From an uncultured Lachnospiraceae bacterium (GTDB taxonomy: Bacteria; Bacillota; Clostridia; Lachnospirales; Lachnospiraceae), in NCBI GenBank assembly GCA_905236615.1, contig CAJORC010000093.1:1-17880 (forward strand): a stretch of DNA of 17,880 nt. Direction: 5' to 3'. The position numbers were made by a program, and so were the translations under genes. The notes under the pieces were generated by a model. That model was not told the DNA's origin, searched no databases, and worked only from the letters and a program-made list of their open reading frames with translations. This document shows, piece after piece, positions 1-7,822 of this stretch. The first letter of the stretch is position 1; each line of letters begins with the position of its first letter.

Positions 1-522
1 AACGTAAATAACCTTGGCATTGTCTTTAAGAGTTCCGTCCTCTTTGTAGGCACCCGGCATGTCGGAAAACACCGAGTCTTTTGAAAAGGCAAAACCGCTT
101 CGGTCGTAAGGAATAACTTCCAGATCTTCTTTTACTTTTGAAGAAATGATGCTTCCGTCTGCATCAAGAGCTTCAACCCTTAGGCTGTAACTGCCTGCAC
201 TCAGACCGACAGCATCGGCACGTATATAATTTCCATAGCTTCTGATGAGTTCATCGTCTATGTATGTATAATCCGATCCGTTGGATGAATAGGAAGCCTT
301 GTAGCCTTTTGCACCGTATACCGGTTTCCATTCAGCATAAAGACCTTCTTCGTAGCCGGAACCTTCTGTGAACTTGATAGTTCCCGTGACTGCAGTTGAT
401 GCTGTCTCTGAAGAAGCATAAGCGCTGACGAGAGACGGAGCGCATGATAAAGTTAACGCTGCAGATAAAACTGCAGTCAGTATCCGTGTGGAATTTGACC
501 TGCTTATCTTAAACATACTCAT
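1..522 (-). CDS. Secreted protein, probably pectate lyase (N-terminus only)
   Basis: The frame is open for 174 codons from an ATG at 522 to the window edge, so the C-terminal part is missing. A GGAGG Shine-Dalgarno lies 5-9 nt upstream; a second in-frame ATG sits two codons inside. Residues 1-36 form a signal peptide: basic start (KISRSNSTR), hydrophobic core (LTAVLSAALTLS), and a likely cut after VSA or SAYA. The LSC in the core is a poor lipobox. Residues about 45-125 resemble a fibronectin-III-like strand domain (EWKPVYGAKGYKASYS, then SAGSYSLRVEALDADG). The following stretch (YDRSGFAF, GAYKEDGTLKDNAKVIYV) resembles what I recall just before the catalytic helix of Lachnospiraceae family 1 pectate lyases. 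No catalytic residues lie in the window, so the enzyme name is inference, helped by the pectin operon at the other end. Confidence 0.6.
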   Translation of the reverse strand, partial: MSMFKISRSNSTRILTAVLSAALTLSCAPSLVSAYASSETASTAVTGTIKFTEGSGYEEGLYAEWKPVYGAKGYKASYSSNGSDYTYIDDELIRSYGNYIRADAVGLSAGSYSLRVEALDADGSIISSKVKEDLEVIPYDRSGFAFSKDSVFSDMPGAYKEDGTLKDNAKVIYV

Positions 523-565
523 TTATCCTCCATAAGAAAATATACCTCTTAGGAGACAAGTTTAA

Positions 566-571
566 AGTATA
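566..571 (-). promoter_or_regulatory. Candidate -10 box for the secreted pectinase gene
   Basis: TATACT on the minus strand, 44 bp before the start codon. No good -35 lies 16-18 bp upstream, which would suit an activator-dependent promoter. A TTTGATCAT copy (573-581) lies two bases upstream of the box and a second copy lies at 632-640. No terminator hairpin is visible between the chemoreceptor stop and this gene, so readthrough from upstream is also possible. Confidence 0.35.
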
Positions 572-670
572 AATGATCAAACTACCACAGAATACTGCGT
601 GAAGAAAGCAGGATACTACTGAAAAATTGCTATGATCAAAGAAGAGAAATCGCCCGGCAAAATGAGTTTA

Positions 671-2446
671 TTAAAGATTAACAAATCTTGCAGCAGCTTT
701 TTCGAGTCGTTCATTAACTTCATTATTCTGTTTAACAGCAGAGGAAATCCCTTTTATTTCCTCTACGATCTCGCCTGAGCTTTCGGCAGATACATTAATG
801 GCCTTCGTACTTTCATGGATAGATCCGGTCACGTTTTCTATGCTTCCGGACATTCTTTCCATGATCTCGTGGAGATTGTCAGCCTTTTCATTGAAGGTTG
901 CAAGCATGTCGGACATGGCAACTGCAGTGTCTTCATACTTATTTCCGGTTTCAACGAAACTGTCATAATCTTTGGTTACAGTGGTATTAATAAAGTTAAG
1001 GACTTCCTCTGCATTGGAAGCGAGTTCCGCAACTGAGTCCGTCACAGAGCTGCTGATCTCGCGGATGGTTCCTGCGGTATCCCTGCTGTTTGCAGCAAGG
1101 GAACTGATCTCCATTGCAACTACAGCAAAGCCTTTTCCTGCTTCTCCGGCTCTTGCGGCTTCAATAGAAGCATTGAGCGCCAGAAGGTTAGTCTGGGCTG
1201 ATATATCGAGAATAACGTTGGTAAGTTCATTGATACGTTCAACGGCTTTTGAGTCTTCGACAGATTTTGAAAGAGTTCCGCTGAGTTCACTTACTTTTCT
1301 GGCAGCATTTTCTTTCATTCTGGAAACTTCTGCTTTTATCTCATCAGCATCGGAACGTATTTCTGTTACCGTGGAGTTTCTTTCACCGGCTTCAGAGCTA
1401 ATGGCGTCTGCAGCATTCCGGACGTTTTCAACCTGTAAATTGATGGAATCTATAGTGCTGCTGATAGACTCCATGCCGGCAGACAGTTCCTCCATGCTTG
1501 CGGAAGTATTGGAAACATTGTCACTTGCAAGGGCAAGCTGGGAATTAACTTCTGAGGAAGAGTCAGCAAGTACATTTATACCGTCCTTTACATCCCGCAT
1601 TATAAACTGCAGTGATTCTATAAAATGATTTATACCGTTTACAATAAGCAGAAGTTCGGAATGGGTTTTCGTGCGTATACGTCTTGTAAGATCTCCCTTA
1701 TTATTTTCAATATCGGATATGATGGCGCTGACTTCATCAGCGATAGAGCGTATCTTCCTGATGATGCTTCCGTAGCTGAAGGCGAAGCTTATCAGGATGA
1801 GCATTACAGTAACGATAAGTCCTAAGACAGAGATACGCATTCCGCGATCATAAAGGGCATCCATTGTATCTGCAGTATCGGCAGCGGATTTTTCAACAGC
1901 ATCATCGATAGCTTTGCATGCATGAAAAATAGCAACTTTCTGTATCTCGGCCCTGTCAAAAAGAGTATCGTAAGCTTTATCTTTCTGGCCGTCACTGTCA
2001 CTCTGCGTCATTGCCGTATCTATAAGAGAGTTGAGCCTTTTATAGATCGCATCGATCTCATCCATTTCGGCAAGTGCCTTTTCGTTGCCGTTTGTTTTAA
2101 GCTCCTCACGGACTCCGGAAAGATCGCTGTTTATATCGTTTCTGACGGTTTCTATTCCTGATTTAAGAGCTTCTTTTGTTTCAACGGCATCGGATCTTAT
2201 ATAACCGGTTGCCTGATCAAAAAGAGACATTATATCGGTTTTCAGCTGTCCCTCTTTATAGCTTAAAGAAATAACTTCCTGGGACATTGCCTTACTTGTG
2301 ACAGTGCTCTTTTTCATCGCAGATGAGATCAGGCTGATGACCAGTATGAAAGCTAAAAGAAGAATGATGTTTATGGCGCTCAGTCTGAACATTATGGTGT
2401 TGAAGAAGAGCGGCTTTTGCAGGTTTTTTTTGTCTGATTTATTCAT
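671..2446 (-). CDS. Methyl-accepting chemotaxis protein
   Basis: A transmembrane chemoreceptor that would signal to CheA/CheW. In order: TM1 about residues 20-44; an extracytoplasmic helical region of about 160 residues that fits a four-helix-bundle ligand domain better than Cache; TM2 about 204-228; HAMP about 229-282; then a long coiled-coil signalling domain. The conserved hairpin tip is at about 412-447, with [20 protein letters not shown] followed by [13 protein letters not shown]. No C-terminal CheR-binding pentapeptide is seen. The start is ATG with GGGAG upstream. The gene begins 14 bp after the stop of the sugar-binding lipoprotein gene, so the two are almost certainly co-transcribed. 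That suggests a receptor reading a sugar-loaded binding protein, which is inference. Family assignment is secure; ligand unknown. Confidence 0.95.
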   Translation of the reverse strand: MNKSDKKNLQKPLFFNTIMFRLSAINIILLLAFILVISLISSAMKKSTVTSKAMSQEVISLSYKEGQLKTDIMSLFDQATGYIRSDAVETKEALKSGIETVRNDINSDLSGVREELKTNGNEKALAEMDEIDAIYKRLNSLIDTAMTQSDSDGQKDKAYDTLFDRAEIQKVAIFHACKAIDDAVEKSAADTADTMDALYDRGMRISVLGLIVTVMLILISFAFSYGSIIRKIRSIADEVSAIISDIENNKGDLTRRIRTKTHSELLLIVNGINHFIESLQFIMRDVKDGINVLADSSSEVNSQLALASDNVSNTSASMEELSAGMESISSTIDSINLQVENVRNAADAISSEAGERNSTVTEIRSDADEIKAEVSRMKENAARKVSELSGTLSKSVEDSKAVERINELTNVILDISAQTNLLALNASIEAARAGEAGKGFAVVAMEISSLAANSRDTAGTIREISSSVTDSVAELASNAEEVLNFINTTVTKDYDSFVETGNKYEDTAVAMSDMLATFNEKADNLHEIMERMSGSIENVTGSIHESTKAINVSAESSGEIVEEIKGISSAVKQNNEVNERLEKAAARFVNL

Positions 2447-2460
2447 CGCTGGCTCCCTTC

Positions 2461-3774
2461 TCAGTATTTTTCGATATTGTCGTTGAGAACGTAATACAGG
2501 CCTGTTGAGTCTATGGCACCTCTGGCGAAATCATAGAGTCCCGGGGCAATAACGTTCTGTCCCATACCTTCTTCCATGTCCATCCAGTGCCATGAAGAGG
2601 TTTTTCCGGAGGCAAGATAGCTGCTTACGGTTTGTGCAAAAGGGTCTGAAGCAACATACTTGCAGGATTTGAAAGGACTTATAAAGCCTGCATCCTCAAC
2701 AAGTATTTTCTGGGCGCTGTCTCCGGCACACCATTGGAGAAATGCTTTTGCAGCCTCTGTATTACCTTCTTTGGGTACTGCCCACCATGAGGGCGGACTT
2801 GTGAGGATCGTGTCTATTCCTTCGTCGAAAGTATAAGGGATCATTCCCACCTTGAAATTTCCGGCAGCCTTATATTCTTCAGCGTGTTCACCGATAAGAA
2901 GAGCCCCGATCCATGATCCCTGAGTTACAAAGGCATATTTCCCGGATGCAAAGTTTTTAACCTGTTCTTCGTAAGTTCCGTCAAGCAGCAGCTTTTGATC
3001 GCAATAATGCTGCATTATATAGATATAATCGATGAATTTTTTAAATCGTTGTTCATCCAGTGATTTTGAATCATTGAGCATATCGATGTAAGTCGTGTCG
3101 GTTCGTTCAAGACCTGCATCAATGTAATTTCCGAAAAGATGATTCCCGCTTGACCAGTAGAGGCTTTCCAGATTTGTTGAATAGCCGACAGCAGCAGTGA
3201 GTCCCAATGAAGATTTCTGTTCATCAATTTTCTTTAAGGCAGCTTCAAAAGACTCCGGACCTGTGATAGCTGCCGGATCAACGCCTGCCTTTTCAAGGAT
3301 ATCGGCATTATAGCTTAGACCTATTGCTTCTGTTGTATAGGGAAAACCTATTACTCCGTATTCGCTGCTCTTGTAAGCGGAGTCTGTGTCTTTTACCCAT
3401 TCTTCGGAACTCATATCTTCCAGAAGACCATCCCAGTTAGCGAATCCGGAGGACTCGCAGACTATTATATCCGGAATGTTGTCAGCAAGATAAAGCCCCT
3501 TGAGCAATGCCTGTGAGTCCACACCGGAGGGAACTGTACGGACTTCAACATTTACACCGCTCTCGCTCTGATAGGCGGCAGCAAGTTTATCTATTTGCGA
3601 GGCAACCTCGGATTTACTGTTAAGGAGACTTATACTGATGTTTTCGGACACTGCATCTTCGCTGACGGTTTTTGCATTCCCGAAAGGTTTAAGAGCACAG
3701 CCGTTCAAAAAGATAAGAACAGAAGTTGAGACGGCGGCAAGCTGTAAAAGATGTGAAGCCTGTTTTCTCTTCAT
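2461..3774 (-). CDS. Extracellular solute-binding lipoprotein, sugar ABC type (family 1)
   Basis: A 437-residue lipoprotein. The N-terminus is basic (MKRK), then hydrophobic, then a lipobox LNGC with the lipidated Cys at residue 26. The mature part has the pattern of family 1 sugar-binding proteins: a segment starting [20 protein letters not shown], an early [24 protein letters not shown] region, [19 protein letters not shown] in the middle, and a C-terminal [20 protein letters not shown]. The length is normal for the family. No ABC permease or ATPase gene lies on either side; the next gene in the operon is a chemoreceptor. It may therefore serve sensing, or share a permease coded elsewhere. 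Substrate cannot be read from sequence; pectin fragments are a guess from context. A terminator hairpin (3905-3944) separates it from mecA upstream, so it needs its own promoter in 3775-3904, where I find no convincing -35/-10 pair. Confidence 0.9.
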   Translation of the reverse strand: MKRKQASHLLQLAAVSTSVLIFLNGCALKPFGNAKTVSEDAVSENISISLLNSKSEVASQIDKLAAAYQSESGVNVEVRTVPSGVDSQALLKGLYLADNIPDIIVCESSGFANWDGLLEDMSSEEWVKDTDSAYKSSEYGVIGFPYTTEAIGLSYNADILEKAGVDPAAITGPESFEAALKKIDEQKSSLGLTAAVGYSTNLESLYWSSGNHLFGNYIDAGLERTDTTYIDMLNDSKSLDEQRFKKFIDYIYIMQHYCDQKLLLDGTYEEQVKNFASGKYAFVTQGSWIGALLIGEHAEEYKAAGNFKVGMIPYTFDEGIDTILTSPPSWWAVPKEGNTEAAKAFLQWCAGDSAQKILVEDAGFISPFKSCKYVASDPFAQTVSSYLASGKTSSWHWMDMEEGMGQNVIAPGLYDFARGAIDSTGLYYVLNDNIEKY

Positions 3775-3904
3775 GGAAATACACCCTCTCTTTTTAGTTT
3801 TATTTGGGGAATAATCTGGAAATCCAATGTCTATATCGGACGTATATTAGAAAAAGATTAGCCTTTTTTCAGAAAAATTTAATATTGTATCAAAAAAAAT
3901 TCGT

Positions 3905-3944
3905 AAAAAAAGCCATCAGCTCAAAATACTAAGCTGATGACTTT
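3905..3944 (-). terminator. Intrinsic terminator of mecA
   Basis: On the minus strand a 12-bp stem (AAGTCATCAGCT with AGCTGATGGCTT, one G.T pair) is followed by a run of seven T. It starts about 11 bases after the mecA stop. Confidence 0.9.
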
Positions 3945-3954
3945 ATATTATCCT

Positions 3955-4722
3955 TTATGCCTGAACCATCTGCTGGAGAGCTGTGTTACTGATGATCAGC
4001 TCGCAGTGCTCGTTTAAGTATGCTTCGTCGGAAGCTTTATAATCTTCGCTGCGTGCATACTCAGTGATGATGTTGCAGACTTTGTTAAAATCTTCGGGTG
4101 TGTGCTGTGCTTTACGGATTATCAGGTAATAAAGCGAATCTTCGTCGCTTCTGTAGAGGGTGTTTGTTCCGTTGTAGAAGCCGTCTACAATACGGGCAAG
4201 CCTTGCAACTTCGTCAATGCTTTCGAATGAATAGCATTTTACGATATCAACGGGAACGGTTATCTGAAGCTCACCGCGACCGCTGCGCTTGCTTTTTCTC
4301 GGTAAAGAAAGCGCTTTCTGCTTATCTTTACTGTCATCAGAACTGATACCCCTGAGCTTCCTGAACATATCAAGCACGTCATCTGCACCTGAGGTTGTCA
4401 GGGCATTTACTATATCGTTATCATCGTCGTTAACAGAAGGAGCAAATTTCGAAAATCTCGTATCGAGCTCCTCCGGATTTTCAACTTTGGTTATTATGAG
4501 AACGATAGTCTCTCCGGAAAGAGGAATAGCTTCTATCATAAGCGGGATATCATCTGCTTCAAAGCCGAACTGATAAGCTGCCTGCTGCATCATATCACGA
4601 AAAAGAGATTTCGCTTTCTCAGTACCATAGGCAAGTTCACTTATTTTTAATTCGCGTTCAGCCAGATCTGATTTTGTAAGAGTGCATCGGATCTGGTGGT
4701 CGTTTACTTTCTCTATTTTCAT
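3955..4722 (-). CDS. mecA: MecA-type adaptor protein for ClpC
   Basis: MecA proteins deliver substrates to the ClpCP protease and assemble the ClpC hexamer. The N-terminal domain (MKIEKVNDHQIRCTLTKSDL, then about residues 21-95 with ELKISELAYGTEKAKSLFRD and IIVTKVENPEEL-like sequence) follows the MecA N-domain. An acidic and basic low-complexity linker fills about 96-150. The C-terminal ClpC-binding domain is about 150-250 (YSFESIDEVARLARIV, NTLYRSDEDSLYYLIIRK). At 255 residues it is longer than the Bacillus protein (about 218), mostly in the linker. The start is ATG after AAAGGATGG. It has its own promoter and terminator, so it is a single-gene unit. The usual Bacillus target ComK is not expected here; the substrate is unknown. 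Confidence 0.9.
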   Translation of the reverse strand: MKIEKVNDHQIRCTLTKSDLAERELKISELAYGTEKAKSLFRDMMQQAAYQFGFEADDIPLMIEAIPLSGETIVLIITKVENPEELDTRFSKFAPSVNDDDNDIVNALTTSGADDVLDMFRKLRGISSDDSKDKQKALSLPRKSKRSGRGELQITVPVDIVKCYSFESIDEVARLARIVDGFYNGTNTLYRSDEDSLYYLIIRKAQHTPEDFNKVCNIITEYARSEDYKASDEAYLNEHCELIISNTALQQMVQA

Positions 4723-4760
4723 TGGAATACCATCCTTTATTGAAAAAAATGCTTATTAAA

Positions 4761-4789
4761 TATATATACTTTTCCAGCCGACAAGTCAA
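4761..4789 (-). promoter_or_regulatory. Promoter of mecA
   Basis: Minus strand -35 TTGACT (4784-4789), 17-bp spacer, -10 TATATA (4761-4766). The predicted transcript starts near 4754, giving a leader of about 30 nt. Confidence 0.7.
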
Positions 4790-4804
4790 GTGAAAGTTTT
4801 TATA

Positions 4805-4816
4805 TTTGTATACAAA
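4805..4816. promoter_or_regulatory. 12-bp perfect palindrome between divergent promoters
   Basis: TTTGTATACAAA reads the same on both strands. It lies 15 bp upstream of the mecA -35 and 6 bp upstream of the regulator gene -35, so one bound dimer could touch both promoters. It does not match the Crp (TGTGA-N6-TCACA) or Fnr (TTGAT-N4-ATCAA) consensus. No binding protein is known from the sequence. Confidence 0.35.
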
Positions 4817-4822
4817 AACATC

Positions 4823-4851
4823 TTGCGCTTGTTCCGAATAAATAGTAAAAT
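4823..4851 (+). promoter_or_regulatory. Promoter of the Crp/Fnr-type regulator gene
   Basis: -35 TTGCGC (4823-4828), 17-bp spacer, -10 TAAAAT (4846-4851). The transcript would start near 4858, leaving a leader of about 50 nt with AGGAAGG at 4886-4892. Confidence 0.65.
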
Positions 4852-4906
4852 GATTTTTGATTTAACTCAAAAATGAAAAAAGTATAGGAAGGATTGATCA
4901 TAAAGA

Positions 4907-5590
4907 ATGACTGATGAAGAATGGCTTGGTGTTGTGAAAGAGTGCAGCACTGAAAATATACCTTTTCTGGCAAGCATGCCGGAAGAAGAAAAAACAAAGC
5001 TTTTAGAAAAATCGGAGCTCAGGCGTGTCCGCAGGGGAAGTTATCTTTTTCATGAAGGTGACAGTGTTGATGCGATATATATCATATTAAAGGGAAAGCT
5101 TAAGCTTACACGTTTTGATGCCGAAGGAAGAGAGCAGATAGTCGGTATTTTTGCGAAAAATGACACCGTATGGGAGGGAATGCTTATAGAAGACAGCCGT
5201 TTCCCTTATTCCGGGGTGAGCATGGTCAATACATTTGTGTGTATTATTTACAGGTCTGACTTTGTTAAAGTTTTAAGCGACTTTCATGTGGCATTAAATA
5301 TAATCGCTCTTCTTTCAAGAAAGCTTCATGATGCCAATGAACGTAACCTTCTGCTTTCGACAAAAGACCCGAAGGCAAGACTTGCGGCTTTTCTCCTCTA
5401 CAGGGAAAAGCGTGATCATGAAGAAACGATCGATTTAAGGCTTGAGGACATTGCGGCGAGTCTTTCGATGAGACCGGAAACCGCCAGCAGGAAGATAAAA
5501 GAACTTTCTGATGAGGGCCTTATAAAGCGCGTGGGAAAGAGCAGGATACAGATACTGAATTTTGAAGGACTTGAGGAAGTAACCCTGTAG
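4907..5590 (+). CDS. Crp/Fnr family transcriptional regulator
   Basis: A cytoplasmic DNA-binding regulator of 227 residues. An N-terminal cyclic-nucleotide-type beta barrel fills about 20-130 (RRGSYLFHEGDSVDAIYIIL, GKLKLTRFDAEGREQIV). A dimer helix follows at about 125-150. The C-terminal winged helix-turn-helix is at about 175-215, with recognition region SLSMRPETASRKIKELSDEG. The cAMP phosphate-binding signature (GE..L then R-[ST]-A) is not present; the matching stretch reads WEGMLIEDSRFPYSGVSM. There is no N-terminal four-Cys cluster like that of Fnr. So neither cAMP nor a 4Fe-4S cluster is supported, and the ligand is unknown. The ATG at 4907 has AGGAAGG 14 nt upstream, rather far. The gene is monocistronic, divergent from mecA, and ends in a strong terminator. 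Targets unknown. Confidence 0.9.
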   Translation: MTDEEWLGVVKECSTENIPFLASMPEEEKTKLLEKSELRRVRRGSYLFHEGDSVDAIYIILKGKLKLTRFDAEGREQIVGIFAKNDTVWEGMLIEDSRFPYSGVSMVNTFVCIIYRSDFVKVLSDFHVALNIIALLSRKLHDANERNLLLSTKDPKARLAAFLLYREKRDHEETIDLRLEDIAASLSMRPETASRKIKELSDEGLIKRVGKSRIQILNFEGLEEVTL

Positions 5591-5595
5591 AATGT

Positions 5596-5641
5596 AAAAG
5601 ACTTTCTGTTACCGTAAATACCGGTTACAGAAAGTCTTTTT
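5596..5641. terminator. Bidirectional terminator between convergent genes
   Basis: A long hairpin: 5596-5614 pairs with 5622-5640 (18 of 19 pairs, one T.T mismatch). A-rich and T-rich ends on both sides let it stop the regulator gene (+) and the HDOD gene (-). Confidence 0.9.
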
Positions 5642-5663
5642 GAGATTTTAAGAAGAAGGAAGT

Positions 5664-6929
5664 TTAAACTTCTGCAGTATCCAGTTCGAATTCTATGGGA
5701 TAATCAATCTTTCTGATCAGATCCCTGTACCATTTAAGGGCGTCAAGGTAAGCTTTATATATCCTGTCAATATCAAGATTGCGCAGTACCATGATCCTTG
5801 AAACTTCAGCCCAGTCTGCATTTTCATAAGCAGCTGCAAATTCCAATACAGGATAAAGAGGACCGGACTTGTTAATAAGGGCATTGTTGATATTCTTATT
5901 AACGTTTAGTATCTTAAGAGCCTCTTCCATAGGCTTGTTAAGCATTACATCTATAAGCGAGAACATTCCCATGAGGAAAAGTTCCTGACTTAAATTTGCA
6001 ATTTCAAATTCCGGTGCAAGATTTTCAGCAAACATAGCTCTGATCATAGACATACGGGTGATCTCACTGGGCTTGTCCGCACAAAGCTCTTTTGCAAGCG
6101 CTGTATCGATCCAGCGGCGGAGCTCTTTCTGGCCGAGCATTGCAGTCGCATGGCGAACGGATTTGATTCCGGAATTAACCGTCATCTTGTTAACCATTTC
6201 AAGAAGTGAAATGACAAGTGCCGTATCCTCACCGATAACATCTGCTGCATCCGAAAGATCAAAATCAGGAGCATTTACCGTATTGAAAAGCTTCACATAG
6301 TTGAACTTCAGGGGGTTGATGTCACTGTCGGCATCAACAACGGGAATTCTGAAGAATTTACCCTCGTAAAGGTCGTAAGTTCCGTGCTTGTCCAGCTCCT
6401 CTTTTTCTTCGGGAGTGTTTATGTTTACAGCACAAAGCTTAAGCTTTCTGTATTTGATGCTGAGAAGCTGGCGGCTCTTTTCGATATCTTTGTTTTCCCT
6501 GTTGAGGAAAACATAATCGCAGACCTTCAGTATCTCATTATAAGACAGAAAATCCCCCATTGCGAGTTTCTTTATACCAAAGGAAAAACCGGATTCCCTG
6601 AGTTCTTTTATTCTGTTTACATACTGTTCCGTAGGCGGGATAGTATTATCCATGAGAAGGATGATCTGCGATACCGGAACTTTGCACATGGAAGCAATAT
6701 CGGAAAAAATAGAGATCTTGTTTACCGGAACAAAAACTGTCCGGTTTCCGGCAAGCGCCTCCACACCCATCGAATTTACAACATCAAGCTCCGACACATT
6801 TCCGGCACCATCATATCGTCCGTAGCCCTCCAGTGAACCATCAAGAAGATGATTGTCTTTCTGTGCCCGAACGGAATAGGAACCGACAGTCATGTCTGCT
6901 CTGAACAGAGGGATCAAGGTTGCAATCAT
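5664..6929 (-). CDS. EAL-like/HDOD signalling protein (EAL motif lost)
   Basis: 421 residues, cytoplasmic, in the general plan of YuxH-like proteins: an N-terminal EAL-fold domain (about 1-200) and a C-terminal HDOD domain (about 205-400). The opening MIATLIPLFRADMTVGSYSV sits where active or near-active relatives have a YELLFR-like EAL motif; here it reads VGSYSVRA, so the acidic catalytic residue is absent. Later pieces fit a decayed EAL barrel (FVPVNKISIFSDI, IILLMDNTIPPTEQYVNRIK, FSFGIKKLAMGDF). The HDOD part shows LSDAADVIGEDTALVISLLE, GIKSVRHATAMLGQKELRRW and LFLMGMFSLIDVMLNKPMEE. It therefore probably binds rather than hydrolyses a ligand. The start is ATG with GGGAGA upstream. Role unknown. 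Confidence 0.8.
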   Translation of the reverse strand: MIATLIPLFRADMTVGSYSVRAQKDNHLLDGSLEGYGRYDGAGNVSELDVVNSMGVEALAGNRTVFVPVNKISIFSDIASMCKVPVSQIILLMDNTIPPTEQYVNRIKELRESGFSFGIKKLAMGDFLSYNEILKVCDYVFLNRENKDIEKSRQLLSIKYRKLKLCAVNINTPEEKEELDKHGTYDLYEGKFFRIPVVDADSDINPLKFNYVKLFNTVNAPDFDLSDAADVIGEDTALVISLLEMVNKMTVNSGIKSVRHATAMLGQKELRRWIDTALAKELCADKPSEITRMSMIRAMFAENLAPEFEIANLSQELFLMGMFSLIDVMLNKPMEEALKILNVNKNINNALINKSGPLYPVLEFAAAYENADWAEVSRIMVLRNLDIDRIYKAYLDALKWYRDLIRKIDYPIEFELDTAEV

Positions 6930-7002
6930 GTTATAAATCTCCCTTCATCTATGACATAAAAGGTCAAAACTTGCATAGAAATAATCTAAGACTCTCCATT
7001 TC

Positions 7003-7031
7003 ATTTTAATCTTATAATGACTTTATTTCAA
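7003..7031 (-). promoter_or_regulatory. Promoter of the EAL-like/HDOD gene
   Basis: Minus strand -35 TTGAAA (7026-7031), 17-bp spacer, -10 TAAAAT (7003-7008). The leader would be about 65 nt. Confidence 0.7.
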
Positions 7032-7053
7032 GCGACTATAGAGATAATTGTGG

Positions 7054-7065
7054 ACTAAATTTAGT
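7054..7065. promoter_or_regulatory. 12-bp perfect palindrome between divergent promoters
   Basis: ACTAAATTTAGT is symmetric. It lies 22 bp upstream of the HDOD gene -35 and about 40 bp upstream of the -35 of the small membrane-protein gene. AT-rich palindromes can arise by chance, so its role as an operator is only a suggestion. Confidence 0.3.
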
Positions 7066-7104
7066 ACTATGTTACAAAAAATTATTTCGATTGACATATA
7101 TTGC

Positions 7105-7133
7105 TTGAAAAATGTACAAAACGCTGTTATATA
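7105..7133 (+). promoter_or_regulatory. Promoter of the YgjV-like gene
   Basis: -35 TTGAAA (7105-7110), 17-bp spacer, -10 TATATA (7128-7133). A TTGACA at 7091-7096 has no good -10 at the right distance. Confidence 0.55.
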
Positions 7134-7184
7134 TAGGATGTAAGGAAAAAAAAAGTCTTTTTTGGAATTTATGAGGTGGAGATT

Positions 7185-7787
7185 ATGTATTCAAATATGA
7201 TAATTGAAATGGTTGGATATTTTGGTTCTCTTCTTGTCGTGATATCGATGCTGATGACGTCGGTCATGAAACTCAGGGTGATCAATACTATTGGAAGTAC
7301 CATATTTACTGTCTATGCCCTTATCATACATTCATATCCTACGGCCGTCATGAATATGGCGCTGATAATCATTAATATCATAAATATGAGAAAACTGCTG
7401 GCAACCACGGATAACTATACTATGGTGAAGGCGTCGGTAACAGATGTTTATGCGGTCAGATTCATTGAAAAATATCTGAAGGATATAAAGAATTATTTTC
7501 CTTACTTTAACGGAATAACTGAAGAAAATGCGATATATCTTCTCATGAACGGCGATACTACTGTAGGAATAACCGCAGGTGTTGAAAAGGATGATATATT
7601 AGACATTTCGATAGATTATACGACTCCGGCATACAGAGACTGTTCAGTTGGTAATGCTTTTTATAAAGACTTAAAAGATTTTGGAATGAAAAAAGTTGTT
7701 TTTGGCAAAAAAGCGGTAAACCACGAAGAATACCTGCTTAAAGTCGGTTTTGTAAAGGAAGGAGAAATTTATACGAAGCAGTTATAA
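7185..7787 (+). CDS. YgjV-like small membrane protein with GNAT-like C-terminus
   Basis: I place the start at the ATG at 7185 (200 residues), because AGGTGGAG at 7174-7181 is then the Shine-Dalgarno; an in-frame GTG at 7176 lies inside that site. Residues about 6-70 hold three membrane helices (MVGYFGSLLVVISMLMTS, INTIGSTIFTVYALIIHS, AVMNMALIIINIINM) in the style of YgjV/LAB_N small membrane proteins. After a hinge, residues about 80-200 look like a degenerate GNAT acetyltransferase fold: TPAYRDCSVGNAFYKDLKDF in the acetyl-CoA loop position and EEYLLKVGFVKEGEIY at the end. The canonical R/Q-x-x-G-x-G/A loop is not intact, so catalysis is uncertain. The gene is alone, with its own promoter. 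Function unknown. Confidence 0.65.
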   Translation: MYSNMIIEMVGYFGSLLVVISMLMTSVMKLRVINTIGSTIFTVYALIIHSYPTAVMNMALIIINIINMRKLLATTDNYTMVKASVTDVYAVRFIEKYLKDIKNYFPYFNGITEENAIYLLMNGDTTVGITAGVEKDDILDISIDYTTPAYRDCSVGNAFYKDLKDFGMKKVVFGKKAVNHEEYLLKVGFVKEGEIYTKQL

Positions 7788-7820
7788 AAAAGAGGGGGAC
7801 GGTTTTGCCGTCCCCCCTTT
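7785..7820. terminator. Terminator between convergent genes
   Basis: A GC-rich stem GGGGGACGG (7794-7802) pairs with CCGTCCCCC (7808-7816). It is strongest on the minus strand, where a T-rich tail follows (stops the diguanylate cyclase gene). On the plus strand the T run is short. Confidence 0.85.
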
Positions 7821-7822
7821 GC

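Noticed and set aside
523..670. c-di-GMP riboswitch before the secreted pectinase gene
   Set aside because: Expected because of c-di-GMP genes nearby, but the conserved GEMM core and its tetraloop/receptor pattern are not visible here or in the other upstream regions.
972..1628. A 218-codon open frame on the plus strand
   Set aside because: It lies entirely antisense to the chemoreceptor signalling domain, is Ser/Ala/Leu-rich as expected of a shadow frame, and shows no family motif.
2461..3774. Part of a complete ABC importer locus
   Set aside because: Neither neighbouring gene encodes a permease or ATPase: upstream is mecA after a terminator, downstream is a chemoreceptor.
4907..5590. Oxygen-sensing Fnr or cAMP-binding Crp
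   Set aside because: The N-terminal Cys cluster and the cAMP phosphate-binding arginine signature are both missing, so only the family name is justified.
5664..6929. Active c-di-GMP phosphodiesterase
   Set aside because: The EAL motif position reads GSYSVRA, without the catalytic glutamate.
7176..7184. GTG start for the YgjV-like gene
   Set aside because: The GTG is part of the AGGTGGAG ribosome-binding site that serves the ATG at 7185.
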